A stretch of 64,000 bases of DNA from Christensenellaceae bacterium Phil7 (GCA_001940845.1 MSGV01000023.1:62001-126000); one strand, 5' to 3'; positions 54,399 to 63,777 are shown, numbered from the stretch's first letter. The notes: generated by a model not told the origin, from the sequence alone. Translations and numbers: made by a program.

Positions 54399-55604
54399 AT
54401 GAAGGTTCTTGTTATTAACGCTGGCAGCTCTTCTCTGAAGTATCAGCTTATAGATGTTGATACCGAAGCGGTTATAGCCAAGGGTCTTATCGATCGTATC
54501 GGCATTAAGGATTCGAATATTATTTATAAGCCCACTCTCGGAAAGACGGGATTTGAGATCGTTCGAGATGTGAAGGATCATACCGAAGCGATTCGTATCG
54601 TCATCGATGCAATGCTTGACCCCGAAAATGGTGTCATTAAGAGCATGGAAGAGATCGATGCTGTGGGTCATCGCGTCGTTCATGGCGGTGAGAAATTCAC
54701 TCAGCCGGTTCTGATCGATGATGAGGTTATTGCAACTATTGAGACTCTGACCGATCTGGCTCCGCTGCATAATCCGGCGAATATGATGGGCATCAGGGCT
54801 TGCCGCGAGATCATGCCCAATGTTCCCATGGTGGCTGTGTTCGATACGGCCTTCCATCAGACAATGCCTGCAGAGGCATATATGTATGCCCTTCCATATG
54901 AAGCCTATACCGATCATATGGTACGCCGCTATGGCTTCCATGGCACTTCTCATAACTATGTTTCCAAAGTTGCGATAGAAATGCTCGATAAGCCGGCCGA
55001 GGAGACCAAGATCGTTACCTGTCATATTGGCAATGGCTCTTCAGTTGCAGCCATAAAAGGCGGAAAGTGCATTGATACCAGCATGGGTCTCACTCCTCTT
55101 GAGGGGCTCCCAATGGGAACCCGCTGCGGAGATATCGATCCTGCCATCGTGCTCTATCTGATGAAGAAGCTTGATTTAAATGCTGCTGAAATGGATGCTT
55201 ATATGAATAAGAAAAGCGGCGTGCTGGCTCTCAGCGGCGTATCAAGCGATATGCGCGATATAGTTGCGGCTTCCAGAGAGGGAAATGCTCGTGCTGAACT
55301 CGCTATCGCGACCCTGTGCTATAAGATCAAGAAATACATCGGAGCATATACTGCCGCAATGGATGGCATTGATGCTATAGTATTTACCGCCGGAGTCGGC
55401 GAAAATGCGTATTATGTACGCGAGCGTGTGCTCAATGGACTTAATTATCTTGGAGTTGTGCTCAATGATGACCTCAACGAGCATTGCCCGAGGGGACAGA
55501 ATGTTGAGATAACGATGCCTGAAAGCCGTGTCAAGGCGTTTGTAATTCCTACAGATGAGGAAATGATGATTGCAGCGCAGACGGCTGAACTCGTCAAAAA
55601 ATAA
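54399..55604 (+). CDS. ackA: Acetate kinase
   Basis: AckA interconverts acetyl phosphate and ADP with acetate and ATP, the last step of acetate fermentation. Family blocks are VLVINAGSSSLKYQL, VGHRVVHGGEKF, FDTAFHQTMP, RYGFHGTSHNYV, CHIGNGSSVAAI, DTSMGLTPLEGLPMGTRCGDIDP and FTAGVGENA. The ORF opens at GTG 54357; AAAGGA before ATG 54399 and the family N-terminus give 401 aa. pta, its usual partner, is absent. It appears monocistronic, since the DUF177 gene after it has its own promoter. Confidence 0.97.
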   Translation: MKVLVINAGSSSLKYQLIDVDTEAVIAKGLIDRIGIKDSNIIYKPTLGKTGFEIVRDVKDHTEAIRIVIDAMLDPENGVIKSMEEIDAVGHRVVHGGEKFTQPVLIDDEVIATIETLTDLAPLHNPANMMGIRACREIMPNVPMVAVFDTAFHQTMPAEAYMYALPYEAYTDHMVRRYGFHGTSHNYVSKVAIEMLDKPAEETKIVTCHIGNGSSVAAIKGGKCIDTSMGLTPLEGLPMGTRCGDIDPAIVLYLMKKLDLNAAEMDAYMNKKSGVLALSGVSSDMRDIVAASREGNARAELAIATLCYKIKKYIGAYTAAMDGIDAIVFTAGVGENAYYVRERVLNGLNYLGVVLNDDLNEHCPRGQNVEITMPESRVKAFVIPTDEEMMIAAQTAELVKK

Positions 55605-55613
55605 TTCATTATA

Positions 55614-55633
55614 TTTCTCAAAATATTGAGAAA
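55614..55633 (+). terminator. Weak hairpin after ackA
   Basis: TTTCTCAA/TTGAGAAA, an 8-bp A/T-rich stem with a 4-nt loop, without a U-run. It lies just upstream of the DUF177 promoter. Confidence 0.3.
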
Positions 55634-55637
55634 AAGG

Positions 55638-55666
55638 TTGACAAGGTAACCCGATACATATAAAAT
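55638..55666 (+). promoter_or_regulatory. Strong sigma-A-type promoter for DUF177-rpmF
   Basis: TTGACA (55638-55643), a 17-bp spacer and TAAAAT (55661-55666). Its position excludes the GTG at 55667 as a start codon. Confidence 0.75.
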
Positions 55667-55693
55667 GTGGAAGGTTGTATTGTGCAACATAGA

Positions 55694-56230
55694 ATGGAGT
55701 ATTGTGTGGAACTGAATGTTGCTGCGGAGCTAAAGTTGGCGGGCAAGCCTGCCAAAAGGCATTTTGAGGAAGAGTTGGGGCCTATAGATTTTGGTGGGCA
55801 TGAGCTGCGATTCATTATGCCCGTATGCGTTGATATCACCTATGTCTTTGATGGAGAGGGATTCAGCGTTTCCGGTGTGCTCAGCTCCAGATTGCGGATG
55901 AACTGCACTAAATGTAATGAGGAATTTGATCAGGATTTCAGTGTCGATTTCTCCGAGAGGTTTATAAAAGCCTCCGAGGAGGAAGCGGATGAGCTTGAAT
56001 GCTATCCGTTCAGCGGTGAAATGCTTGATCTTGATAGGATGGTTTTAGATCTTATTATTCTAAATGCTCCATTATACGGCTTATGCAAGCCGGACTGCAA
56101 GGGGCTGTGCCCAATTTGCGGTTGTGATTTGAATACTATGCAGTGTTCGTGTTCAAGTTCGGTGAAGAATGCCAACTTCGCTTCCTTAGAAGAACTCGCG
56201 CAACTGCTCAATGATGAAGAGGAGGTGTAG
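55694..56230 (+). CDS. DUF177 (YceD) protein
   Basis: YceD-type proteins are encoded before rpmF in most bacteria and are tied to 23S rRNA or ribosome assembly. The family core is RLRMNCTKCNEEFDQDFSVDF and ELCYPFSG-like ELECYPFSGEMLDL. The C-terminal LYGLCKPDCKGLCPICGCDLN and CSCSSS add a further cysteine cluster likely to bind zinc. The start is uncertain: the ORF opens at 55667, which the promoter rules out. GTG 55682 has GGAAGG upstream, but that would be at the transcript's very 5' end; ATG 55694 is used here (178 aa). rpmF follows by 3 nt. Confidence 0.88.
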   Translation: MEYCVELNVAAELKLAGKPAKRHFEEELGPIDFGGHELRFIMPVCVDITYVFDGEGFSVSGVLSSRLRMNCTKCNEEFDQDFSVDFSERFIKASEEEADELECYPFSGEMLDLDRMVLDLIILNAPLYGLCKPDCKGLCPICGCDLNTMQCSCSSSVKNANFASLEELAQLLNDEEEV

Positions 56231-56233
56231 AAA

Positions 56234-56428
56234 ATGGCAGTACCTAAGAGAAAAACATCGAAAGCAAGGCGTGATAAGCGTAGAGCTAACAACTGGAAGC
56301 TCACCGCCCCCGCTGTCGTAGAATGCCCTCAGTGCCACGAGAAAAAACTCGCTCACAGAGTTTGCAGGCATTGTGGCTGCTATGATGGCGTTCAAGTCAT
56401 CAAGATGGACGAAGAAGAGGCTAAGTAA
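56234..56428 (+). CDS. rpmF: 50S ribosomal protein L32
   Basis: The 64-aa protein [20 protein letters not shown]... is a typical zinc-ribbon bL32. The two Cys pairs, CPQC and CRHC, are intact (the C+ paralogue form). It follows the DUF177 gene with overlapping ribosome site GGAGG and ends at a strong terminator. In many Firmicutes plsX comes next; here the plsX group is on the other strand, about 6 kb away. Confidence 0.98.
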   Translation: MAVPKRKTSKARRDKRRANNWKLTAPAVVECPQCHEKKLAHRVCRHCGCYDGVQVIKMDEEEAK

Positions 56429-56452
56429 TTTACTTATCTCCCAAAGATCAAT

Positions 56453-56490
56453 AAATCCGGGCATATCAATCGTACGCCCGGATTTTTTTA
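56453..56490 (+). terminator. Intrinsic terminator after rpmF
   Basis: A 10-bp stem AAATCCGGGC/GCCCGGATTT with a 13-nt loop, running directly into TTTTTTTA. Confidence 0.9.
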
Positions 56491-56567
56491 TATCCATATC
56501 TGAACAGCAATAAAATTAAGGTTCCAAAATGTTTTGTACATTTTGAAACCATACTCAATTCAGGGCT

Positions 56568-57842
56568 TTAGATCAATGCTTGAGCAAATGCATCGGCATC
56601 AAAGGGCTGAAGATCATCAATACCCTCTCCGATGCCTATAAAACGAACGGGAAGATGCAGTTCATCCTTAACCGCAACCACTACGCCGCCCTTTGCAGTT
56701 CCATCGAGCTTTGTAAGTATTATACCGGTCAGTCCGGCATTTTCACCAAAAACCTTTGCTTGTGCAATCGCATTTTGGCCGGTTGTTGCATCAAGCACGA
56801 GCAATACCTCGACCGGAATACCGGGGAGTTCCCTATCGATGACGCGACGCATCTTGGAAAGCTCATTCATCAGATTGACTTTGTTATGAAGCCTTCCCGC
56901 AGTATCGCAGATGAGTATATCGCTGTTCTTTGCTTTAAATGATGCAATCGAATCAAAAACGACGGCAGCGGGATCGGCACCTTCTCCATGCTTGACTATT
57001 GGAACATCCGCGCGTTCTGCCCAAATTGTGAGCTGCTCGGCGGCAGCTGCTCGGAAGGTATCGGCCGCTGCAAGCATAACGGACTTTCCATCGGCCTTAT
57101 ACATCGATGCAAGCTTGCCAATGGATGTGGTCTTTCCGACGCCATTCACGCCGACAATCATGATAACCGCTTTGTCGACATCGGAAAGGAATTCATCGTC
57201 GGGCCGCATGGTTTCCGAAAGCAGCTGTATCATGACCTTCCTGGCTTCCGTTCGGGTGTGAATGCCATTTGCCTTAAGCTCTTTGCGAAGCTGAGTCAGA
57301 AGCTTTTCCGTGGTTGTCATTCCCATATCGGAAATTATCATAGCTTCCTCCAGCTCCTCATAAAACTCGTCATCGATTTTTTCTCCATTTTCAACAAACA
57401 GACTTCCAAGCAGGGTATCCCTGGTTTTGCGCAGCCCGTCCTTGAGTTTTGAGAAAAAACCTTGCTTTGCGGGTTTATCGGGTTTTGCGGGTTTTTCCTG
57501 CTGAATAGAAGCCGAAGAATCCTCTGTATTGAGCGGTTCCGCATTTCGTTCAGTTGTTGTGTTGGGCTTTGTTTCGACTTCTTCAGTGATTTGCGGTACC
57601 GTGAGCTCATTCGGCAAATCCTTTTCGGCTTCATCTCCTGGCAAATCATGCGTATCCATAGGCGAACACTCAGATGTTGAATCGCACGGACACTCTTCGG
57701 GAGTCTGCAATTCACCATCGCAGCGCATGGATGAATCCTGTTCGTCCATTGGCTGTTCGATGGATGCAGTCTTTTCTTCGGCAATCGCTTCCTCTTTGTT
57801 CTTGCCCTTGTTTTTGCGCTTGAAAATATCCCACATTGACAT
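56568..57842 (-). CDS. ftsY: Signal recognition particle receptor FtsY
   Basis: FtsY is the membrane-associated GTPase that receives ribosome-SRP complexes. The NG domain occupies about 130-424: N-domain helices (EKIDDEFYEELEEAMIISDMG), G1 GVNGVGKTTSIGKLA, DTAGRLHNK (G3), TKLDGTAKGG (G4 and after) and GIGEGIDDLQPFD at the end. The first 120 residues form an acidic Glu/Asp/Thr/Pro-rich A domain with no set fold, longer than in most Firmicutes. It starts 12 nt after smc, with GGAG before the ATG, and ends the plsX-acpP-rnc-smc-ftsY group. Confidence 0.97.
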   Translation of the reverse strand: MSMWDIFKRKNKGKNKEEAIAEEKTASIEQPMDEQDSSMRCDGELQTPEECPCDSTSECSPMDTHDLPGDEAEKDLPNELTVPQITEEVETKPNTTTERNAEPLNTEDSSASIQQEKPAKPDKPAKQGFFSKLKDGLRKTRDTLLGSLFVENGEKIDDEFYEELEEAMIISDMGMTTTEKLLTQLRKELKANGIHTRTEARKVMIQLLSETMRPDDEFLSDVDKAVIMIVGVNGVGKTTSIGKLASMYKADGKSVMLAAADTFRAAAAEQLTIWAERADVPIVKHGEGADPAAVVFDSIASFKAKNSDILICDTAGRLHNKVNLMNELSKMRRVIDRELPGIPVEVLLVLDATTGQNAIAQAKVFGENAGLTGIILTKLDGTAKGGVVVAVKDELHLPVRFIGIGEGIDDLQPFDADAFAQALI

Positions 57843-57854
57843 AACACTATCTCC

Positions 57855-60800
57855 TTAATCTTGATTAAATTTAGCAGATACGATGGTCGAAATGCCCTTT
57901 TCCTGCATGGAAACGCCATAAAGGGCATTGCAAACGGCCATAGCACCTTTTCTATGAGTGATTATTATAAATTGAGTGCCTACAGAGTATTCTTTAAGAT
58001 ACCTGGCAAAATTATCAACATTGGCTTCATCGAGCGAAGTATCGATCTCATCCAAAATGCAGAATGCAGCGGGTTTGAGCTTCAATATCGCAAATAGAAG
58101 CGCGATGGCAGTAAGCGCTTGCTCTCCGCCGGACAGCAGGGAGAGCAATTGGAGCTTCTTTCCGGGAGGCTGAGCAATGATATCAATATTGCAATTGAGG
58201 ACATCGCTTTTATCGGATAATACAAGCTCCGCTTTACCTCCGCCGAACAAAGCCGTGAATGTATCGCTGAAGTTCGACTGTATTAGCGAAAACTGTGCTG
58301 AGAATTCAGCTTCCATTGTAGCGGTAAGCTTCGATATCAATTCGTTAAGGTCGGATTCGGCTCGGCGCAGATCGCTGCATTGAGCGGTCAATTCATCATA
58401 TCGAGCTTTAACCTCCCGATACTCCTCAATCGAGGAAGCGTTGACCTGCCCCAGCGATTTGATGAGTTTCCGAAGTTCATCAGCACGCATATGGGATTGC
58501 GTAGCCTGGATATCTCGCTTGAATGGGAGCGCATTATCATATGTGAGCTCATATTCCTGCCATATACGTTCGCAAAGGCTGCTTATATCTCCCTGCGCAC
58601 GGCTGAGGTTAAGCTCACATCGGTGATGGCGATCCCGAAGGTCGATGAGCTGCTGCGCAATATTTTCACGTTCTGCACGCTTTTCATCGAGAAGTTTAAG
58701 CTTAGCGGCGCGTTCAGCTTCAAGATCGCCTTGTTTTGCCTTTAAAGCATCAAATTTCTGACGTTCTATGGCTATGGCTTGTGAAAGCTCGTTCAGTTCA
58801 GCATTGATGCTTTCAATATCTTCGAGCGCCTTTTTTATTGCGCCCTTTGCAGAAACCAGCGAAATTTTTTTTGAACCGATATCGCTCGTAATGCGTTTGA
58901 TATCGGAATTGGCAGAATTCCTTTCCTTTTCGGACGCCATAAGCCTGACTCTGATTTCACTCAGCGAATCGTTTGCGCTCTGAAGCTTAATACGAAGTTT
59001 ATTCAGTTCGCTCTGTACGGCTCGAATATCCTCGTTCGTTGTAGCGTTGCCCTCGGATAACCCGGATTCAGCGACAAGTGCCTCCTTAGTCTGTGCATCA
59101 ATCTCAGAAAGGGAATCCAAAAGTTGATCAGCCTCAACATCGAGCTTTGTGGCCGATTCGGAATTTTTTTGTATGTATTTCTTGATTATATCGGCTCGCT
59201 CATTTGCTGAGGCAAGCTTTACATCCAATGAACGGAGCTGTTCTGATGCATATGAAGCATCATCCCTTGCCCTTGACAGCCGATTTTTGATCAGCCTGAT
59301 CCGCTCGGAAGCCTCCGAAATCTCGCTCTCAAATCGCTTGCTGCGTTCGATAAGCTCTTCAATCTCGCGCTCGCGTCCAAGCAGACTTATCTCACGCTTC
59401 TGCATACTGCCGCCAGTCATACTGCCACCGGGATTGAGAAGATCGCCCTTCAGCGTTGCTATACGGAATGATGAGCGAGCCCTTCTGTTTATAGCTATTC
59501 CGACATCGAGATCTCGAACGATGACAACTCTTCCCAGGAGGTTATCGATGACCTTTTGATATATGGAGTCATAGCCAACCAGCTCCGATGCCGTGCCAAA
59601 GCAGCCGTCGATCTGCGTATAAGAGAGTTCCTCGCTGCTCAGGAGCCTTGGGCGCATACTGCTGACTGGTAGGAGTGTGGCTCTGCCATAATCCCTTCTT
59701 CTAAGGTATTCGATAATAAATTTTGCATCCTGCTCCGTAGGCACTACAATATTTTGCAGAGCCGAACCAAGGGCAGCTTCTATAGCAGCCTCATATTCGG
59801 CAGGGACCGAAATCAACTCTGCCAACACTCCATGTATGCGTTCAGAAAGCTGTGCATTATTAGAGGCATCATTTAGCAGACGCTTAACGCTGGCATAATA
59901 GCCATCATGAGCACGCTTGAGATCCTTAAGAACTCGAATTCGAGAATTGATTGAATTGAGCTCATTTTCATGCTTCCGCTGTCCGGCAGAACATGCTGAG
60001 AGCTCCTGATCTAATGCTTTAATGCATTCCGTGGAGGATAAATAGCTGGTCTTCAGCGTACCTTTTTCAATGGAAACGCGGCTTATTTCTTCCTCCGCAT
60101 CCAAAAGCTCCTGTTCAAGCTTTTGAGCATCCAATTCTAATTCATGTTTCTCGGATTTTATAGCCTCAAGTCTGCTGTCGATACTTGATTTCATCGTTTC
60201 AAGCCTTGAAATACGGCTTTTGGCATCAGCAATGCTATTCATGGCAGCCATCATAGCCTGCTTACGCCGCTCAAGCAGCTGCTCCTTATCTGATATAGTG
60301 GCTTGGAGTTCGGATAGCTCCCTCTCCTGAATATCCATATCGGCACGCATTTCAGTGTAAAGGTCGGATTCTTCGCTGTAATGTGAATGAAGCGTGCCAA
60401 GCCGTTCATTTGAAACTTCAATATCCCGCTCGAGCTGTTCGATCAGAGCTTTTTGATGCTCAATTTCTGCCTCAAGCGCAGCTTTTCTTTCATGAAGCAG
60501 TTTTTCATGTCCGACAGATGCTTCTACCTCGGATGACATTTCTATCAATAGCTGCGCAAGCTCGCTGAGAGAGCCCGAGAGTGATCGTTCCTGCTCTTCG
60601 ATGCAGGTACATCCGTAAGCAAGGCGTGATTCTTCCGCCGCAGAGTCTTCAATTGCCGCAGCCATCATTTCTGCACTTTCGGATAGCTGTTTGATTTTTT
60701 CGCTGGATTTATCGTATTGATACAGGAAGAGATTTATCTCCAAATCCTTAAGCTCTTCACGGTATTTGAAATATTCGGAAGCCTTTTCGCTGTCGCGTCT

Positions 60801-61415
60801 GAGCGGCTCCAGCCTGGATTCCAACTCGATGATGATATCATCAAGCCTTGTGAGATTCTTAGTGGTGTTTTGAAGCTTTCGTTCAGCATCTTCCTTTCGA
60901 GCACGGTATTTCATAACACCGGCAGCCTCTTCAAAAACCTCGCGTCTATCTCCGGAACGATCTGATAATATCTCTCCGACGCGCCCCTGACCAATGATGG
61001 AATAGCCGTCCTTGCCTATGCCGGTATCGCGGAACAACTCATGTATATCCTTGAGTCGGCAGGGGATCTTGTTTATGAAATATTCGCTCTCGCCGGAACG
61101 ATAGGAATGGCGGGATACGACAACCTCGGAGTACGAAGAAGCCAAGGTACCATCCGAATTATCGAAATACATTGATACCTGACAGTAGGATAGGGGACGG
61201 CGCGTTTCCGTTCCGCCGAATATGAAATCTTCAACCTTCTTACCTCTTAAAGCACGTGCGCTCTGTTCTCCAAGAACAAATCGGAATGCATCGGCTATAT
61301 TACTCTTTCCACAGCCATTCGGACCTAATATACCGGTAATGCCGGGCTCAAATATGAGCTCGGTTCGCTTGGCAAATGATTTGAATCCGCTTATTTCGAG
61401 TTTCGTTAGCTGCAT
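57855..61415 (-). CDS. smc: Chromosome segregation protein SMC
   Basis: SMC forms a ring ATPase that compacts and separates chromosomes. At 1186 aa it has the full plan: Walker A GPNGCGKSNIADAFRFVLGE near the start, a coiled-coil arm, a hinge (about 500-660, GGSMTGGS near its end), the second arm, and the C-terminal head. The ABC signature is LLSGGEQALTAIALLFAI and Walker B is FCILDEIDTSLDEANV. Partner genes scpA and scpB are not in the window. It lies 7 nt after rnc. Confidence 0.98.
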   Translation of the reverse strand: MQLTKLEISGFKSFAKRTELIFEPGITGILGPNGCGKSNIADAFRFVLGEQSARALRGKKVEDFIFGGTETRRPLSYCQVSMYFDNSDGTLASSYSEVVVSRHSYRSGESEYFINKIPCRLKDIHELFRDTGIGKDGYSIIGQGRVGEILSDRSGDRREVFEEAAGVMKYRARKEDAERKLQNTTKNLTRLDDIIIELESRLEPLRRDSEKASEYFKYREELKDLEINLFLYQYDKSSEKIKQLSESAEMMAAAIEDSAAEESRLAYGCTCIEEQERSLSGSLSELAQLLIEMSSEVEASVGHEKLLHERKAALEAEIEHQKALIEQLERDIEVSNERLGTLHSHYSEESDLYTEMRADMDIQERELSELQATISDKEQLLERRKQAMMAAMNSIADAKSRISRLETMKSSIDSRLEAIKSEKHELELDAQKLEQELLDAEEEISRVSIEKGTLKTSYLSSTECIKALDQELSACSAGQRKHENELNSINSRIRVLKDLKRAHDGYYASVKRLLNDASNNAQLSERIHGVLAELISVPAEYEAAIEAALGSALQNIVVPTEQDAKFIIEYLRRRDYGRATLLPVSSMRPRLLSSEELSYTQIDGCFGTASELVGYDSIYQKVIDNLLGRVVIVRDLDVGIAINRRARSSFRIATLKGDLLNPGGSMTGGSMQKREISLLGREREIEELIERSKRFESEISEASERIRLIKNRLSRARDDASYASEQLRSLDVKLASANERADIIKKYIQKNSESATKLDVEADQLLDSLSEIDAQTKEALVAESGLSEGNATTNEDIRAVQSELNKLRIKLQSANDSLSEIRVRLMASEKERNSANSDIKRITSDIGSKKISLVSAKGAIKKALEDIESINAELNELSQAIAIERQKFDALKAKQGDLEAERAAKLKLLDEKRAERENIAQQLIDLRDRHHRCELNLSRAQGDISSLCERIWQEYELTYDNALPFKRDIQATQSHMRADELRKLIKSLGQVNASSIEEYREVKARYDELTAQCSDLRRAESDLNELISKLTATMEAEFSAQFSLIQSNFSDTFTALFGGGKAELVLSDKSDVLNCNIDIIAQPPGKKLQLLSLLSGGEQALTAIALLFAILKLKPAAFCILDEIDTSLDEANVDNFARYLKEYSVGTQFIIITHRKGAMAVCNALYGVSMQEKGISTIVSAKFNQD

Positions 61416-61422
61416 CTGGCAA

Positions 61423-62133
61423 TCAAATGGGTTGGTTCAGGAGTTCTAGCGTTGCCTTTGCGGCATGCTGCCCGGCTTCCTGTTTTGAACTGCCATCTCC
61501 AAAACCATATACAACTCCGCCTATGCTTACCTGCATAGTGAAAATACGCTTATGATCAGGACCATTAATTCCAATAACAGTATATTTTAGCTCTCCTGCA
61601 TGACGATGCTGCACATATTCTTGCAGCAATGTTTTATAATCCTTAACGGAAACGCTCTTGATAGCATCCTCTATGCTGGTGCGCACAAAGCTCAATATGA
61701 ATTGTCGGGCAGGTTCAATACCTCCATCAAGGTAGATAGCTCCAATGACGGCTTCAAGCGCATCGGAGAGTATTGAGGGCTTTTCGCGTCCGCCGGTATT
61801 TTCTTCGCCGTGACTGAGCAGCAGATAGCTGCCAAGATTGAGGCTTCGAGCGACATCAAAAAGCGCAGGCTCGTAAACCGCACGTGAACGAGTTCTTGTC
61901 ATCAAACCCTCATTCATATTCGGATAATTTTTGTAAAGGTATTCGCTGACGCAAAGCTCAAGTACAGCATCACCTAAGAACTCCATTCGTTCGTTGTGTT
62001 TATGTGCTTTGTTTTCACCATTTACATAAGAAGAATGGGTGAGCGCAACATTTAGAGTTTCAAGGTCTGTGAAGTTGTAGCTGAGCTTTGCGGAAAGTTG
62101 ATTAAGTGACGCAATGCGTGTTTCAGAAAGCAT
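61423..62133 (-). CDS. rnc: Ribonuclease III
   Basis: RNase III cuts double-stranded RNA in rRNA and mRNA processing. The catalytic helix signature NERMEFLGDAVLELCVSEYL and a second acidic cluster at DALEAVIGAIYLDGG are present. The C-terminal double-stranded RNA-binding domain (about 160-236) has DYKTLLQEYVQ and GSSKQEAGQHAAKATLELL. Length is 236 aa. GGAGG precedes the ATG. A hairpin separates it from acpP upstream. Confidence 0.97.
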   Translation of the reverse strand: MLSETRIASLNQLSAKLSYNFTDLETLNVALTHSSYVNGENKAHKHNERMEFLGDAVLELCVSEYLYKNYPNMNEGLMTRTRSRAVYEPALFDVARSLNLGSYLLLSHGEENTGGREKPSILSDALEAVIGAIYLDGGIEPARQFILSFVRTSIEDAIKSVSVKDYKTLLQEYVQHRHAGELKYTVIGINGPDHKRIFTMQVSIGGVVYGFGDGSSKQEAGQHAAKATLELLNQPI

Positions 62134-62157
62134 TTATTCCTCCGCAAAAGATATGTT

Positions 62158-62207
62158 TATTCGCCCATACCGTAATTCAATTCTATCAAGAGCGGCATGG
62201 GCGAATA
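62158..62207 (-). terminator. Hairpin between acpP and rnc
   Basis: A perfect 11-bp stem TATTCGCCCAT/ATGGGCGAATA with a 28-nt loop lies between the acpP stop and the rnc ribosome site. Minus-strand sequence after it is AACATATCTTTT, so termination would be partial. It may give much more acpP than rnc mRNA, or be an RNase III site. Confidence 0.5.
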
Positions 62208-62218
62208 CCGATAAGTAT

Positions 62219-62440
62219 TTATTTGGATTCAACATAGGCGGCAACGTCGCCGACGGTTTTTAGCTTGGGCAGATCTTCTTCCGGGATCTCGATGCCATAG
62301 CGTTCTTCAAGGCCGGTGACGAGCTCCACTATATCGAGCGAATCGGCTTTAAGATCATCGATTAGTCTGGATTCTGCTGTAACAGTATCAATGGAGATAC
62401 CAAGCTGAGCAGCAATGCTCTCGCGAATTTCATTAAGCAT
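62219..62440 (-). CDS. acpP: Acyl carrier protein
   Basis: AcpP carries growing fatty-acyl chains on a phosphopantetheine arm. The 73-aa sequence has the attachment motif ADSLDIVELV (Ser about 36) within the usual four-helix acidic fold. AGGAG lies before the ATG. It sits between plsX and rnc as in many Firmicutes; fabD, fabG and fabF are not here. Confidence 0.97.
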   Translation of the reverse strand: MLNEIRESIAAQLGISIDTVTAESRLIDDLKADSLDIVELVTGLEERYGIEIPEEDLPKLKTVGDVAAYVESK

Positions 62441-62530
62441 ATCTATTCTCCTTTTGAATGATTGAATTAATCCAACGCTATTTTAGCGCAAATTGCGCTT
62501 TAAGTCAAATCAAAATTGCGAGGACAGAGT

Positions 62531-63553
62531 TTATTCTGAGGTTTGCATGGATTTTTCAACAAAATCCTCTATTTGACCGACAACATTACCATTTATGAGC
62601 ATACGAGCTTGATTTATCGCAGATGCAATAGCTTTTGCATCGCTGTTACCATGCGCTTTGATGATGCCGCTGCGTATTCCAAGCAGCGGAGCTCCGCCAT
62701 ACTCCTTATAATCCATCTTTGCTTTGAGAGATTTAAAGGCAGATTTGCTCATCGCTGCACCAAGCTTAGATAGAGTTGAGCCCATGAGCTCGGCTTTAAG
62801 CATTGTCAGCAGGGTGGAGATGGTTCCCTCCATGCTTTTAAGTATGGCGTTTCCCACAAATCCATCACAGACGACTACATCATAATCACCGCTCATAACT
62901 TCGCGCGCTTCGCAGTTGCCGATGAAATTTATATCTTCCTCTGCTTTAAGCAGCGCGTATGATGCTTTGGTGAGCTCATTGCCCTTTCCCTCTTCAGTTC
63001 CGTTGCTGATGATTCCAATGCGGGGAGCACTGATGCCGAGCACACCATTCATATATGCAGTTCCCATCTTTGCGAACTGAACCAAATATTCAGGCTTGCA
63101 ATCAGCGTTGGCTCCGCAGTCTATAAGCATGACAGGCCCTTTAAGCGAGGGCATAACCGGAGCAAGCGCAGGGCGAAGTATGCCGCGAATACGCTTGACG
63201 ATGAGTGTGGCTCCGGCAAGTATTGCTCCTGAGCTGCCCGCCGATATGAAGCAATCCGCCTCACCATTGGCAACGATTTGAAGTGCTTTCACGAGCGAGC
63301 TCTCCTTCTTATGCTTGATAGCGATCGTCGGCTGTTCATCGCAGGTGATGATATCCGGAGCATGAACGATTTTTATTCGGTGTTTCAAGCCTGTGTAATC
63401 GGATTCATATTTGCTGAGCTCATTCTGGATCAACGCAGCATCGCCGGTGAATATGATGCTGAAGTCATCATACCTGGACATTGCCTGAAGTGTGCCTTCA
63501 ATGATTGCACCAGGAGAATTGTCCCCTCCGAATGCATCAATGGCAAATTTCAT
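62531..63553 (-). CDS. plsX: Phosphate acyltransferase PlsX
   Basis: PlsX converts acyl-ACP to acyl-phosphate, the donor for the first acylation of glycerol-3-phosphate. The start MKFAIDAFGGDNSPGAIIEG, the middle SAGSSGAILAGATLIVKRI and IDCGANADCKPEYLVQFA, and VVCDGFVGNAILKSMEG are family blocks. The ORF opens at 63565, but AAGGTGG before ATG 63553 fits the family start (340 aa). fapR, often upstream, is absent. A structured leader of about 190 nt lies between its promoter and start. Confidence 0.96.
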   Translation of the reverse strand: MKFAIDAFGGDNSPGAIIEGTLQAMSRYDDFSIIFTGDAALIQNELSKYESDYTGLKHRIKIVHAPDIITCDEQPTIAIKHKKESSLVKALQIVANGEADCFISAGSSGAILAGATLIVKRIRGILRPALAPVMPSLKGPVMLIDCGANADCKPEYLVQFAKMGTAYMNGVLGISAPRIGIISNGTEEGKGNELTKASYALLKAEEDINFIGNCEAREVMSGDYDVVVCDGFVGNAILKSMEGTISTLLTMLKAELMGSTLSKLGAAMSKSAFKSLKAKMDYKEYGGAPLLGIRSGIIKAHGNSDAKAIASAINQARMLINGNVVGQIEDFVEKSMQTSE

Positions 63554-63659
63554 AAATAATACCACCTTTCATTATCACGAATGAATGTATGATTGCATGG
63601 AGCGAATGAAAGATAAATATATGTAAAACACGAGAACCTTCCATATCGTTCGCACGCAT

Positions 63660-63725
63660 CGGGTTTGCTTTACGGTCGGTATAAAGTATGATGCCTGATG
63701 AATTGGATAATACAAAGCAAAGCCG
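63660..63725 (-). promoter_or_regulatory. Stem structure in the plsX leader
   Basis: CGGGTTTGCTTT (63660-63671) pairs with AAAGCAAAGCCG (63714-63725) at 11 of 12 positions around a 42-nt loop that contains shorter repeats. It lies downstream of the minus-strand promoter, so it would be transcribed in the plsX leader. No known riboswitch class was recognised. Confidence 0.45.
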
Positions 63726-63748
63726 ACGGTAATCGCGAAACCTTCATT

Positions 63749-63777
63749 ATTATAGTGTATTTTATGGAAAATTTCAA
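63749..63777 (-). promoter_or_regulatory. Sigma-A-type promoter for plsX-acpP
   Basis: On the minus strand TTGAAA (63777-63772), a 17-bp spacer and TATAAT (63754-63749), about 190 nt before the plsX start. Confidence 0.7.

Noticed and set aside
54324-55025. 233-aa minus-strand ORF opposite ackA
   Set aside because: Antisense shadow of acetate kinase, a fully conserved gene.
57338-57946. 202-aa minus-strand ORF inside ftsY
   Set aside because: Out-of-frame shadow of ftsY with basic, low-complexity sequence; no family match or ribosome site.
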